The notes under the pieces were generated by a model. That model was not told the DNA's origin. It made no database searches and saw only the letters and a list, made by a program, of their open reading frames with translations. From positions 868,001-932,000 of the forward strand of contig NZ_JAMZDZ010000001.1 of NCBI RefSeq assembly GCF_024172085.1: a stretch of 64,000 nucleotides of DNA, in the 5' to 3' direction. Positions 33,867 to 42,471 of the stretch are shown here, piece after piece (position 1 is the stretch's first letter; every line of letters starts with the position of its first letter). This DNA is from Hamadaea flava. GTDB lineage: Bacteria; Actinomycetota; Actinomycetes; Mycobacteriales; Micromonosporaceae. The position numbers were made by a program, and so were the translations under genes.

Positions 33867-34802
33867 ATGGGCGTGACCGCTCCCCTGCTCGCCGTCGACG
33901 CGCCCAGCCTCTATTTCCGCGCGTACTTCGGAGTACCCGAGTCGTCCGCCAAGACCGCGTCCGGCCAGCCGGTCAACGCCGTCCGGGGCTTCCTGGACAT
34001 GCTCGCCACCCTGGTGCGGACGCGCAAACCCGATCGCATCGCGTGCGCGCTCGACGCCGACTGGCGGCCCGCCTGGCGAGTCGAGCTGCTGCCGAGCTAC
34101 AAGGCCCACCGGGTGGTCGCCGAGCCCGCCCCGGGCGTCTCCGTCGAGGAAGTGCCCGACACGCTCGCCCCCCAGGTTCCGATGCTGCTCGAGGTGCTCG
34201 AAGCCTTCGGGATCGCGGCCTTCGGCGTACCGGGGTATGAGGCCGACGACGTCCTCGGCACGCTCGCCGCGTCCGCCTCGCGGAAGGCCCCGGTCGAGGT
34301 GGTCAGCGGCGACCGCGACCTGTTCCAGCTCGTCGACGACGAGCGGGGGGTGCGGTTCCTCTACGTCGGCCGGGGCGTGGCCAAGCTCGAAGACTGCGAC
34401 TCCGCCGCCGTCGTCGCCAAGTACGGCGTACCGCCGGAGGCGTATGTGGACTTCGCGATCCTGCGCGGCGACCCGAGCGACGGGCTGCCCGGCGTACCGG
34501 GCGTCGGTGAGAAGACGGCGATGGCCCTGGTCAACCGCTACGGCAACCTCGCCGGCATCCGCGCCGCCGCCCTGGAATCCGTCGGCGAGATGGCCTCCGG
34601 CGTACGCCGCAAGATCGCCGACGCCGCGTCCTACTTGGACGTCGCCCCGAAGGTCGTCCGCGTGGCCGACGACGCTCCGCTCCCGCCGGTGGACCTGACG
34701 CTGCCCCGCGCGCCGAAGGACGCCGACCGGGTGCTGGCCCTGGCCGAGGAGTGGAACCTCGCCGGCTCGTGTCGCAGGCTCGTCGACGCCCTTGCCGCCT
34801 AG
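33867..34802 (+). CDS. Stand-alone 5'-3' exonuclease (PolA exonuclease-domain protein)
   Basis: 311 aa, FEN-like nuclease equal to the N-terminal domain of DNA polymerase I. The N-terminal PIN-like part has LLAVDAPSLYFRAYFG. The acidic cluster is GYEADDVLGTLA and VVSGDRDLFQLVDD, and the helix-hairpin-helix is GDPSDGLPGVPGVGEKTAMALV. Free exonuclease proteins of this kind accompany the full PolA in many actinobacteria and remove RNA primers or flaps. ATG 33867; GTG 33873 is also possible. The 3' end overlaps the convergent lipoprotein gene by 4 nt. Confidence 0.92.
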   Translation: MGVTAPLLAVDAPSLYFRAYFGVPESSAKTASGQPVNAVRGFLDMLATLVRTRKPDRIACALDADWRPAWRVELLPSYKAHRVVAEPAPGVSVEEVPDTLAPQVPMLLEVLEAFGIAAFGVPGYEADDVLGTLAASASRKAPVEVVSGDRDLFQLVDDERGVRFLYVGRGVAKLEDCDSAAVVAKYGVPPEAYVDFAILRGDPSDGLPGVPGVGEKTAMALVNRYGNLAGIRAAALESVGEMASGVRRKIADAASYLDVAPKVVRVADDAPLPPVDLTLPRAPKDADRVLALAEEWNLAGSCRRLVDALAA

Positions 34803-35314
34803 CTCGGCCGGGTGGACGCGGGGTACATCGCGATGACGCTGATCGCCCACCGAGACACAGTGCCCTCCGTCGTGCGGGTGAAGGTGAACGAACCTCCGTC
34901 GACTGTGCCCAACGCCTTCGTCGGCAGATAGCCCGGCCCGCGACCGTCGCAGGTGACTGGCAGGCTGCCTCTGCCGCTTCCCATGGTGGAGACGACCTCG
35001 ACCGTCATCCGGCCACCGCCGAGACACACGCCGGTATAAGCGAGGATCCCTTCCGGACTCCTCACCTGGGCGGCCGCGTCGGCGATCGGCGGAAAGCTCG
35101 TCTCCGTGCCGTTCGACTCCGAGGTCCACAGCGCAACTATCTGACCGGGATATGCCGCGAGATCCGGGAAAGCCGCCGCGGTCGGCAACGCGGACGGCGC
35201 GGCCGAAGGCGGGGTGTCAGGTCCCGTACATGCGGCCAAGGCCATCACGACTATGCCCCCGGCAGCCCCGGCGAAGACCCTCCGACATCGGGATTCATCG
35301 TTCCTAAACAGCAT
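34799..35314 (-). CDS. Predicted lipoprotein, unknown function
   Basis: 171 aa. Signal sequence RRVFAGAAGGIVVMALAAC with lipobox LAAC near residue 29, then a Pro/Ala/Ser linker and a small globular part with two cysteines (GVCLGGG, VTCDGRG). I do not recognise the domain. It is followed on its 5' side, 26 bp away, by another lipoprotein gene on the same strand. Both would be exported and anchored to the membrane. Confidence 0.7.
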   Translation of the reverse strand: MLFRNDESRCRRVFAGAAGGIVVMALAACTGPDTPPSAAPSALPTAAAFPDLAAYPGQIVALWTSESNGTETSFPPIADAAAQVRSPEGILAYTGVCLGGGRMTVEVVSTMGSGRGSLPVTCDGRGPGYLPTKALGTVDGGSFTFTRTTEGTVSRWAISVIAMYPASTRPS

Positions 35315-35340
35315 CTGCGCTCCGTTCGACCGGGGCCGGA

Positions 35341-35823
35341 TCAGCAGGCGCCGTCGGCCCGATCCCGGAACTCCTGCTCCGTCATGATCGTGTATCCACC
35401 TTTGCCGTCCGCTGCCATGACCTTGCCCGCCTCGAGCGACGCCAGATCATCGGCCGCGAAGTCGAACGTCGAATTGGGTGCCACCGACGAATTCGAGATT
35501 CCCACCTCGAGCCGATATCGGTGCCCGGCCGCGATCGACGTCAGTATGCCGTCGCCGGCCGCCCAACCGTCCGGCGTCTGGAAGAACGGCGCCGAGTCTT
35601 CCTCGAGGCCCGGCCCGGACACTCGCCACGCCGTCGCGGAGTCGTCGGCGTCGGCGAGCGAGATCGAGGTCGCCGAGCCACCACCGGCACAGATCTGCAT
35701 AAGGGTCGTTCCGCCGCCCTGGTTGCTGACCGCGGCGAACACCGAGTTCCAGGGCGTACATCCGCCGAGGAGTAGGAGGAGCGCCGCGACCCCCGTCGCG
35801 TTCCTCAACCGTCTGCCGATCAC
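35341..35823 (-). CDS. Predicted lipoprotein, unknown function
   Basis: 160 aa from GTG 35823. Signal peptide with hydrophobic GVAALLLLLGGC and lipobox LGGC near residue 22. The mature protein has one cysteine pair (ICAGGG near the start and the C-terminal residue Cys) and acidic segments (LADADDSATAWRVSG, DFAADDLASLEAGKV). I do not recognise a domain. It forms a tandem with the next lipoprotein gene, 26 bp downstream. A long family-B palindrome begins 20 bp upstream of the start codon, leaving almost no room for a separate promoter. Confidence 0.7.
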   Translation of the reverse strand: MIGRRLRNATGVAALLLLLGGCTPWNSVFAAVSNQGGGTTLMQICAGGGSATSISLADADDSATAWRVSGPGLEEDSAPFFQTPDGWAAGDGILTSIAAGHRYRLEVGISNSSVAPNSTFDFAADDLASLEAGKVMAADGKGGYTIMTEQEFRDRADGAC

Positions 35824-35842
35824 GTCAACGACGGTAGATGAA

Positions 35843-35900
35843 GCAGATCACGGTTACGCATGCATCCTCGTGCAGGGAGGCATGCGTAACCGTGATCCGC
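35843..35900. repeat. Palindromic element family B, copy 1
   Basis: 21-bp arms: GCAGATCACGGTTACGCATG continues to 35863 and pairs with 35880-35900 with a single mismatch, around a 16-nt loop. It starts 3 bp downstream of the permease stop codon (35903) and fills the gap to the lipoprotein gene. It could also act as a terminator. Confidence 0.85.
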
Positions 35901-35902
35901 AC

Positions 35903-38701
35903 CTAACGGGAGCGGCGAGCGAAGGCGAGCCAGGTGACAGCGAGCAAGGCGAGCGCCCCACCCCCGACGGGAACGAGAACGGGTAGCGCGGGCGGAACCA
36001 CGGGCACCCCCAGCCACGTCTCCCCCGAGGTGATCGGCAGCACCGATCGGGCCAGCGCCCATGCCAGCCCCGCCCCCAGGAGTCCTAACAGGACCCCGAA
36101 GAGCACCGCGATCGCGTACGCGAGCCGCGACGACCCGCGCAGGGTTCGTTCCCGGAGGCCGGCCAACCGCAGCGCGCTGAGATCCGGCGAACCCCGGTCG
36201 ACCCGGGCGACGGCGAGCAGGACCGCGCCCAGCAGCAGCCAGGCGACCACGGTCGCGCCGACGAACAGCCGCAGCACGAGGGCGGCCGGCGACCTGGCGG
36301 CGACCGTACGCGCCTCGGCCCGCGAGACCGAGCCGACGACGAGCACACCCTTGGCCTGCAACGCCGCCGTCAGCGAGGCGGGTGCCGACGCGGTCAGCCA
36401 GACCTCCATCGAGTCCAGCGTATGCGCGCCGCCGGTCGCCGCGATCAGCGTGTCGAGATCGACGAGCAACCCGGTGTCGCCGATCCGGGGCAGCACCGGG
36501 GCCTCGCCGACCTGGGTCAGTTTCAGGGAGCCGCCGCTGAGCGGCAGGTCCATCCGCCGGGCGTCGACGTCGAGGCCGGGCGTGGCGATGGCGGGCAGCG
36601 CCTCCGGGACTTCCGGCGGCAGGAGCAGACCCGATCCGGTCAGCTTCCAGTTCCCCGCCTTCTCCAGCGAGCCCACCACACGCCAGTCGCTGATGTCGGC
36701 GTACGGGGAGAGTTCCTCCAGCGACAGCCGCCAGCCCGCGCCGCTCGCCGCCACTCCGTTGATCGCGTCCAACCGGCAGCCCGCGTCGCACGCGGCCGGG
36801 AGCGTGATGGTCAGCGTACTGCGCCCGGCGTTGGGCGATCCGAGCGTGACCGTCTGCCGTCGGCCGTCCGAAGTGGTCACCTGCGCCAGCAGCAGCGCCC
36901 GCGGATTCACCACCCCGTCCAGCGGCGTCGCCGTCACGGTCACCGACACCGTCTTCGACAACAATCCGCGTTCGGTCAGCTTCGGCCCGATCTGCGCCGC
37001 CACGGCCGGCGCCCGGTCCCAGTCGAGCTGGGCCGCCCGGCTCAGGTCCAGCGCCAGGATCTCGGGATGCCTCGTCTCGCTGGAGATCCGCCCGACCGGC
37101 ATCGCGAACGCGCCCTCCGGATCGACCGCACGCACCGCCGCGATCACCTGACCCGGGTCCGCGGCGCGCACGGAGAGCACACGATCGGCACCTACCGACA
37201 ACGCGATCTGCTTCTCGCGTACCACTTGGCTCGTGGCGAGCGAGGACGCGACCAGCGCGAGCAATGCCACGGCCAGGCCGCTCAGCGCGATCAGCTGGCG
37301 TGCGGCCGGCCGTCGCCCGAGCTGCGCGGCGGCCAGGCCCAGAACGAGCCGGCCCGCGCGCAGCAGCCGCGGCGTCGCGGCCCGGACCACCGCGGGCAGG
37401 ACCCGCGCGACGACCAGCACCATCGCCGCCGCCAGGAGCGCGGGGGCGAAGTTTCCCAAGCCCTCAGTCGTACGCACGAAGGCGAGACTGGTGACGGCGA
37501 GCGCGACCAGCGCGACCTCCCCGGCGGGCAACTGCCGCAGCCGGGCCGCCCAGGCCGGGCCGACCTGCCGCAGCGCGTCGACCGGGCGGGCGATCACGAC
37601 CGGCAGGACCGCGACCGTGATCGCGAACGCGACGGCGAACGCGGTGAGGCCCACCGACAGAGTGAACGGCGACCCGGTGATCGACGCCCCGACGACCAGC
37701 CCGGCGAGCGCCACGAACAACGGCGCGCCACCGCCGAGCGCCCAGCGCAACGGCACCGGCAGCCCCCGGACGGCCTGTACGCCGAGTTCCCCGCGTTCCC
37801 GCTGGACCTGCCGGGACACGAGCAGGAACAGCACCAGGCAGCCGAGCGTCAGGACGGGCAGCACGACGGCCGGAGTGGCGACGCCGACGTATCGGCGCTG
37901 GTCCTGCACCCGATCCAGGAGGGTGGGCAGCCCGTCGGACGGCGGCTCGATCAGCTTCGGCTGCAGGATCCCCTCCAGGAACTGCTGCCATGTCATGCTG
38001 CTGAGCAGCGACGGTTCCACGAGCACGTCGGCGGTGAGCAGATGGCTGTCGTGCGGCACCGCCTGCATCGCGTCGGCCCGGGTCAGCAGCGGGCCTTCCA
38101 CGCTGCCGTCGAGCCGGGTGGTGAACGGGCTCGGCCAGCCCCAGTAGTCCTCGTTCTGGTCGAGCGGCGTGTAGACGCCGACCACGTCGAACGGGTGCGA
38201 ACCGTCCGGCGACGGATACCACATGTTGTACTTGTCGTCGAAGAGCCCCTGCGCGACGTCGAGCACCGAGCCGACCGACACCTGCAACGCCTTCGCCTGA
38301 TCGGCCGGGACCACGATCTCGCCCGGCGCGACCGGGCACCGCCCGGCGGTCATCTTCAGATGTACGCAGAAGTCCTCGCGGAACATCAGCGTGCTCGCGT
38401 CGTTCGGGACGAAGCCCAGGACGTCGAACTGCTGCCCATAGCGGACCGTCAGCCCTGGCGTGTCGCGTACGCGGTTCAACGTGGTCTCGAAATTCGACGA
38501 GTCCTTGGAATCAGCGGCGATCCGGAACTCCCGCTCGGCCAGCGGCGCCTCGGCGATCGTGTCGGCGGCCAGCCGATCCCCCGTACGCCCCGGGAAATCC
38601 GCGCCTACGGCGGCGAGCGCGCCGAGGACGCCGGTCAGTACGCCCACCGTGAGCAGGCCCGCCCAGCGGGCGCGGATCAGCAACGCCAGCAACGGGATCA
38701 C
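35903..38701 (-). CDS. Large FtsX-like ABC permease without adjacent ATPase (second of pair)
   Basis: 932 aa. N-terminal helix (LLTVGVLTGVLGALAAVGA), then a soluble domain and a central cluster of helices at about residues 285-500. Next comes a second soluble domain with a Cys pair (CDAGCRLDAI). Three final helices follow (about residues 795-925), ending LAFARRSR. The plan is the same as that of the 848- and 1078-aa permeases at 5.8-11.5 kb. GTG 38701 overlaps the stop of the upstream permease by 4 nt, so the two are made together. No nucleotide-binding subunit is encoded on either side; it must be supplied from elsewhere, or shared. The 3' end is followed by a family-B palindrome. Confidence 0.86.
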   Translation of the reverse strand: MIPLLALLIRARWAGLLTVGVLTGVLGALAAVGADFPGRTGDRLAADTIAEAPLAEREFRIAADSKDSSNFETTLNRVRDTPGLTVRYGQQFDVLGFVPNDASTLMFREDFCVHLKMTAGRCPVAPGEIVVPADQAKALQVSVGSVLDVAQGLFDDKYNMWYPSPDGSHPFDVVGVYTPLDQNEDYWGWPSPFTTRLDGSVEGPLLTRADAMQAVPHDSHLLTADVLVEPSLLSSMTWQQFLEGILQPKLIEPPSDGLPTLLDRVQDQRRYVGVATPAVVLPVLTLGCLVLFLLVSRQVQRERGELGVQAVRGLPVPLRWALGGGAPLFVALAGLVVGASITGSPFTLSVGLTAFAVAFAITVAVLPVVIARPVDALRQVGPAWAARLRQLPAGEVALVALAVTSLAFVRTTEGLGNFAPALLAAAMVLVVARVLPAVVRAATPRLLRAGRLVLGLAAAQLGRRPAARQLIALSGLAVALLALVASSLATSQVVREKQIALSVGADRVLSVRAADPGQVIAAVRAVDPEGAFAMPVGRISSETRHPEILALDLSRAAQLDWDRAPAVAAQIGPKLTERGLLSKTVSVTVTATPLDGVVNPRALLLAQVTTSDGRRQTVTLGSPNAGRSTLTITLPAACDAGCRLDAINGVAASGAGWRLSLEELSPYADISDWRVVGSLEKAGNWKLTGSGLLLPPEVPEALPAIATPGLDVDARRMDLPLSGGSLKLTQVGEAPVLPRIGDTGLLVDLDTLIAATGGAHTLDSMEVWLTASAPASLTAALQAKGVLVVGSVSRAEARTVAARSPAALVLRLFVGATVVAWLLLGAVLLAVARVDRGSPDLSALRLAGLRERTLRGSSRLAYAIAVLFGVLLGLLGAGLAWALARSVLPITSGETWLGVPVVPPALPVLVPVGGGALALLAVTWLAFARRSR

Positions 38702-41700
38702 TTCTCGTCCCCCTCTCGCTCGGTGCTTCCTCCGCGCTCGTGTTCATCGCGCGAGCTCTCTTCCCGCTCGCTGCTGGGGCGCTCGCCTTTGTGGCGCTGG
38801 ATCACGGATATGGGTCGAATCTTGGACGGTTTTTCCATGGGTATCCGTGATCCGGTCCCCTCCCCGGCGGGGCCGGGGCCGTCGCCGACGGGGCCGGGTT
38901 CGGGGCCGTCGCCGGTGGGGCCGGCGGTGGCTGGGCGTCCGGCGCGACCGGTTCCAGTCGCGGACCGGACGGCGAGGGTGACCCGCCGGGTAGCCCAGCC
39001 GACCGCCGCGACGAGCACCGCCGCGCTGATCGCCCCGGCCAGGACGAGTACGCCGAACGGCACACCTCCGGGCGGCGCGGCGAGCACCTGCCACCGATCC
39101 GTGAATATCTTCGGCGGCGGAACGGGCAGCGCCGCCGCTGCGACCGCGGCGATCAGGCCGGCCGCTGTCGCGGCTGCCGGGGGCCAGCCGTAGAAGGCCA
39201 GCCCGGCTCGGCGTACTGCTCGCTCGGGCAGGCCCTGCACCCGCAGCGCGGTCAGGTCCTTGACCGTCGCCGTGCGCCCGGACGCGGCTGCCAGGAGCAG
39301 CGCGGTCGCCGCGATGACGAGCCCCAGGATCGCGGCGAGCAACGCGAACCGCCGGATGGCGGCCGGGGCGTCGTCGTCGAGCCGGTCGGCCGCCTGGGCC
39401 GGCGTCTCGCTGCGCAGCACCCGAATCTGCCGTTTCGCCAATTCGTCCACGATGGACTCCGGGGCGTCGGCCGTGAGCCACACCTGGAACTGCTCCGCCG
39501 CCAGGCGTACGCCGGCCAGCTCGTCCAATTCGGTCAGATCGACGAGGACTCCGGACGCGCCGAGCCGGGGCAGCGCCGAGACCTGACCGGTCACCCGGAC
39601 CGGGACGGCCGGTGCGCCCAGCATGTCCAGCCACAACTGCTGCGGCCGGTTGCCGTAGCCGGGCGTACCTGCGAGCACCACCGGAATCGGAACCGGGGCC
39701 CCGACCGGGTACGCCGACGGCAGGCACGAGCCTCGAAGCGGCAGGCCGCAGGTCGGCGGGGCGATGATGGACAGCCCGTCCGGGCTGGTCGACAGCTCGG
39801 CGGCCAGCGCGTCCGGCTGGACCGGCCCCCGCCAGCGCACCCGATCGGTGAGGTCGGCCCGGCTGACCAGGTCCGTCCCGCTCGCCTGGACGGCGTGCAG
39901 GGTGACCTGGGTGCCCCAGTCGGGCTTGCCGTCGTGCACGGGCGGGCCGCCGGGCTTGGGCTCGTCCCGCGTGACCATGTCGAACGAGGCGATGCGGCAA
40001 CCGTCGTCGCAATGTTCCACAGTGGCGGAGTACGTCGCCCGCCCGGGAGTCAGCGGACCCCACAGCGCGCGCACCGCCACACCGTCTCGCCGCACCAGCG
40101 ACGCGGCGACATACACGGTGTCGGCCACGTCATCAGACTCGTCGGCGGCATGAGCACTCAATCCGTCGCGGCCCAGCTTGTGCAGTTTCGGGTTCAGCGT
40201 GACGTCCAGCGCCAGCGTCCCGCTCGCCACCTTCCAGCCCGGCGCCTGATCGTCGCGAGCGGTCGGCAGCGGGCCGTATTCGGCGCGCCACAACGCTGTC
40301 CGGGCCAGCCGAGCCGTGTCGACGGCCAGCACGCCGTCGCTGAGCCCGGCCGACAACGTGTACTGCGCCGCCGCCATCGCGTACCGGCCGTCGGGGTCTA
40401 CTTCGCGCACCGCGTCGCGCAACACGACACGGCTCGGCGCGGTCACCGTCAGCACGCGCGCCGCGCCCACCTGGAGCGCGGCCCGGTCGGCGATCGCTGG
40501 ACGAGCGCGCAGATCGTCGGCGAACGCTCCAGCCAGCCCGGCGACCGCCACGACCAGCAAGGTCACGACCCAGCGCAGCGCCGGTCGCCGGCTCGCCGAC
40601 AACGCCGCGAACGCCGACGGCAGCCGGCCCGCGCGGGCCGCCCAGCCACCGGTCCGCGCGGCCAACGCCAGCAGCAGACGGCTGACGAGCAGACCCGCCG
40701 CCAGCGCCAGCACCGCCGGAGCGGCAGCAGGCGCGACCGTGGCGGTCCGCGTCTGCGCGACGCTGATCAGCTGCCACACACCGACTCCGGCCAGCAGCAG
40801 CACGACGATCTCGACCACGTCCAGCGCACGCCCGGTCCGTGCCCGCGCGGGCACGTCCCGCAGCAGCTCGCTCACGGTCGCGCGCGTCGCCTGCGTCTGC
40901 GCCACCGCCGCCACGACGATCGCGCTGACCAGCACCGCCGCGCCCGATCCCAGGCTCGCGGCCAGCGCCGTCGACTGTTCGGTTCCGGCCCCACCCGCCA
41001 GGGCATATCCAGCGAGTACGCCCAACGGCGCGCCCAGGATCGCGGCGGTGAGCATGGGCGACACGGTCGGGGCCAGCGACGAGGTCCACACCCGCCACCA
41101 GCGCACACCCCGCAACCGGACGAGCCCGACATCGGTGCGATGAGCCTGGGCCGCGTGCCGGACGGCGACGAACAACGCGACTCCGCACAGCAGCACCAGC
41201 CGGGCCGCCGCGACAGCGATGCCGTTGAGCAGTTCCTGCTGCTCAGCCTCGATCTCCCGGGCGAGACTGTCGGCCGACGTACGCACGACCATGTTGTCGG
41301 CGCCCAGCCCCTGCCGGGCCACGTCGAGCCGATGCGCCAGATCCCCGTCGTACGCAGCCGAGGCCAGCAGCAGCGAGACGGTCGTGGTGACCTTCGTGAC
41401 CGCCGTGTCCAGCGTCGGCCGGACGGTGAAGCCCGGTTCCAGATCCTGCGGACCGGTCTTGAGCACGCCATGCCAGTACGGATCCAGCGGATCCTGTGGC
41501 TGATAGCGGCCGACGACGGTCAACGTCACCGGCAGCTTGGCCTCCTCCGGCGTGTACGCCACCGTGTCCCCGACAGCCAGCCCCAGCCGCTCGGCGGTGA
41601 CCTGGCCGATCATGATCTCGCCGGATGCGGCCGGGCATGCGCCCTCGATCAGGGAATGCGCGCAAACCCCGTCCCGGGCGAGGACGGAGAACGTCGTCAA

Positions 41701-42021
41701 CTCGCCGACCGTCATCCGGCCGCTCATCGCGTACTCGGTGATCGTGTCGAGGGTCGGCAGCTCGCCGGCCCGCGTACGCAGTGCCTCCCGCAGCGGATCT
41801 GCCTCGCTGATCTGCCCGGGCTCCTTCGACCGGATCGATACACTGACATACCGCTCCACTGGAGCGGCGGTGTCGACCGCCCGCCGGGCCAGCGCCTCCC
41901 GGGTCGCGAAGGCGTACCAGGGGGTGGCGGCGGCCGCCGCGACGGCGAGCAGGGTGAGCGCCCAGATGGCCGCCACCTGAGCCCGTCGTGAGCGGATTGC
42001 GCTCCAAACCAGACCGATCAC
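38698..42021 (-). CDS. Large FtsX-like ABC permease without adjacent ATPase (first of pair)
   Basis: 1107 aa from GTG 42021. Architecture as in its partner: an N-terminal helix at residues 15-37, a soluble domain, central helices at about residues 270-500, a second soluble domain (CDDGCRIASF), and three helices at about residues 895-1030. A charged low-complexity cytoplasmic tail follows, made of Gly-Pro repeats and then Arg/Glu/Ser-rich sequence ending STEREGDEK. A family-A palindrome (38799-38853) lies in frame in this tail and encodes SRIPMEKPSKIRPISVI. It appears to have been inserted after the functional part of the protein. No clear Shine-Dalgarno is seen at the start. Confidence 0.86.
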   Translation of the reverse strand: MIGLVWSAIRSRRAQVAAIWALTLLAVAAAAATPWYAFATREALARRAVDTAAPVERYVSVSIRSKEPGQISEADPLREALRTRAGELPTLDTITEYAMSGRMTVGELTTFSVLARDGVCAHSLIEGACPAASGEIMIGQVTAERLGLAVGDTVAYTPEEAKLPVTLTVVGRYQPQDPLDPYWHGVLKTGPQDLEPGFTVRPTLDTAVTKVTTTVSLLLASAAYDGDLAHRLDVARQGLGADNMVVRTSADSLAREIEAEQQELLNGIAVAAARLVLLCGVALFVAVRHAAQAHRTDVGLVRLRGVRWWRVWTSSLAPTVSPMLTAAILGAPLGVLAGYALAGGAGTEQSTALAASLGSGAAVLVSAIVVAAVAQTQATRATVSELLRDVPARARTGRALDVVEIVVLLLAGVGVWQLISVAQTRTATVAPAAAPAVLALAAGLLVSRLLLALAARTGGWAARAGRLPSAFAALSASRRPALRWVVTLLVVAVAGLAGAFADDLRARPAIADRAALQVGAARVLTVTAPSRVVLRDAVREVDPDGRYAMAAAQYTLSAGLSDGVLAVDTARLARTALWRAEYGPLPTARDDQAPGWKVASGTLALDVTLNPKLHKLGRDGLSAHAADESDDVADTVYVAASLVRRDGVAVRALWGPLTPGRATYSATVEHCDDGCRIASFDMVTRDEPKPGGPPVHDGKPDWGTQVTLHAVQASGTDLVSRADLTDRVRWRGPVQPDALAAELSTSPDGLSIIAPPTCGLPLRGSCLPSAYPVGAPVPIPVVLAGTPGYGNRPQQLWLDMLGAPAVPVRVTGQVSALPRLGASGVLVDLTELDELAGVRLAAEQFQVWLTADAPESIVDELAKRQIRVLRSETPAQAADRLDDDAPAAIRRFALLAAILGLVIAATALLLAAASGRTATVKDLTALRVQGLPERAVRRAGLAFYGWPPAAATAAGLIAAVAAAALPVPPPKIFTDRWQVLAAPPGGVPFGVLVLAGAISAAVLVAAVGWATRRVTLAVRSATGTGRAGRPATAGPTGDGPEPGPVGDGPGPAGEGTGSRIPMEKPSKIRPISVIQRHKGERPSSEREESSRDEHERGGSTEREGDEK
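38799..38853. repeat. Palindromic element family A, copy 2 (inside permease tail)
   Basis: Outer stem GGATCACGGATA (38799-38810) pairs perfectly with TATCCGTGATCC (38842-38853). The left inner part is TGGGTCGAATCTTGG as in copy 1; the right inner part is replaced, keeping only TGG/CCA. It is coding sequence, in a different frame from copy 1. Confidence 0.82.
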
Positions 42022-42162
42022 GTTCTGAAACAGTGCCTAGGGGCGCAAATTCTTTGCGGACCCACGCCGATCGTTACCAATTCGGGATCTTCCTCTCGCG
42101 GCTGTGAGTCCTTTGTGGAACTTTTGCCCCGGCGGTCAACCGGGATGGGTGGTCGTCGCTGA

Positions 42163-42301
42163 GGCAGGCGTTCGTCCGCTGGGCGTCGTCGGGCGGGCGT
42201 TCGTCCGGTGGGCGTCGTCGGGCGGGCGTTCGTCCGGTGGGCGTCGTCGGGCGGGCGTTCGTCCGGTGGGCGTCGTCGGGCGGGCGTTCGTCCGGTGGGC
42301 A
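42163..42301. repeat. 29-bp minisatellite
   Basis: Five copies at exact 29-bp spacing of gcgttcgtccggtgggc plus gtcgtcgggcgg, the first copy diverged. It occupies the middle of the 450-bp gap between the permease start (42021) and the protease stop (42472). The rest of the gap holds two copies of a 19-bp repeat (ttgttgctgggacgg, 42331-42368), a strong hairpin, and two copies of a 23-bp repeat (ggctgttctcgtcagccccg) near 42427-42472. No gene is supported; open frames here on both strands are low-complexity artefacts, and 29 bp is not a multiple of three. Confidence 0.9.
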
Positions 42302-42370
42302 TCCGTCAGCGGATGTTCGTCGTGGGCGGGCGTTTGTTGCTGGGACGGGCGCTTGTTGCTGGGACGGGTC

Positions 42371-42408
42371 GGGCCGCCCGTTCGCACCTCGATGCGGACG
42401 GGCGGCCC
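42371..42408 (-). terminator. Terminator hairpin of the subtilase gene
   Basis: Perfect 11-bp stem GGGCCGCCCGT / ACGGGCGGCCC with a further CGCA/TGCG pairing inside. It is located about 64 bp downstream of the protease stop on its transcribed side. No U-run is present. Confidence 0.6.
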
Positions 42409-42471
42409 TCAGTGTGCCGGTAGGCGGCTGTTCTCGTCAGCCCCGAACGGCTGTTCTCGTCAGCCCCGAAC

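Noticed and set aside
36422-39193. Long plus-strand open frame (over 900 codons) opposite the large permeases
   Set aside because: It crosses two permease genes that have membrane helices and a 4-nt overlap; the plus frame has Arg/Gln-rich composition without domains.
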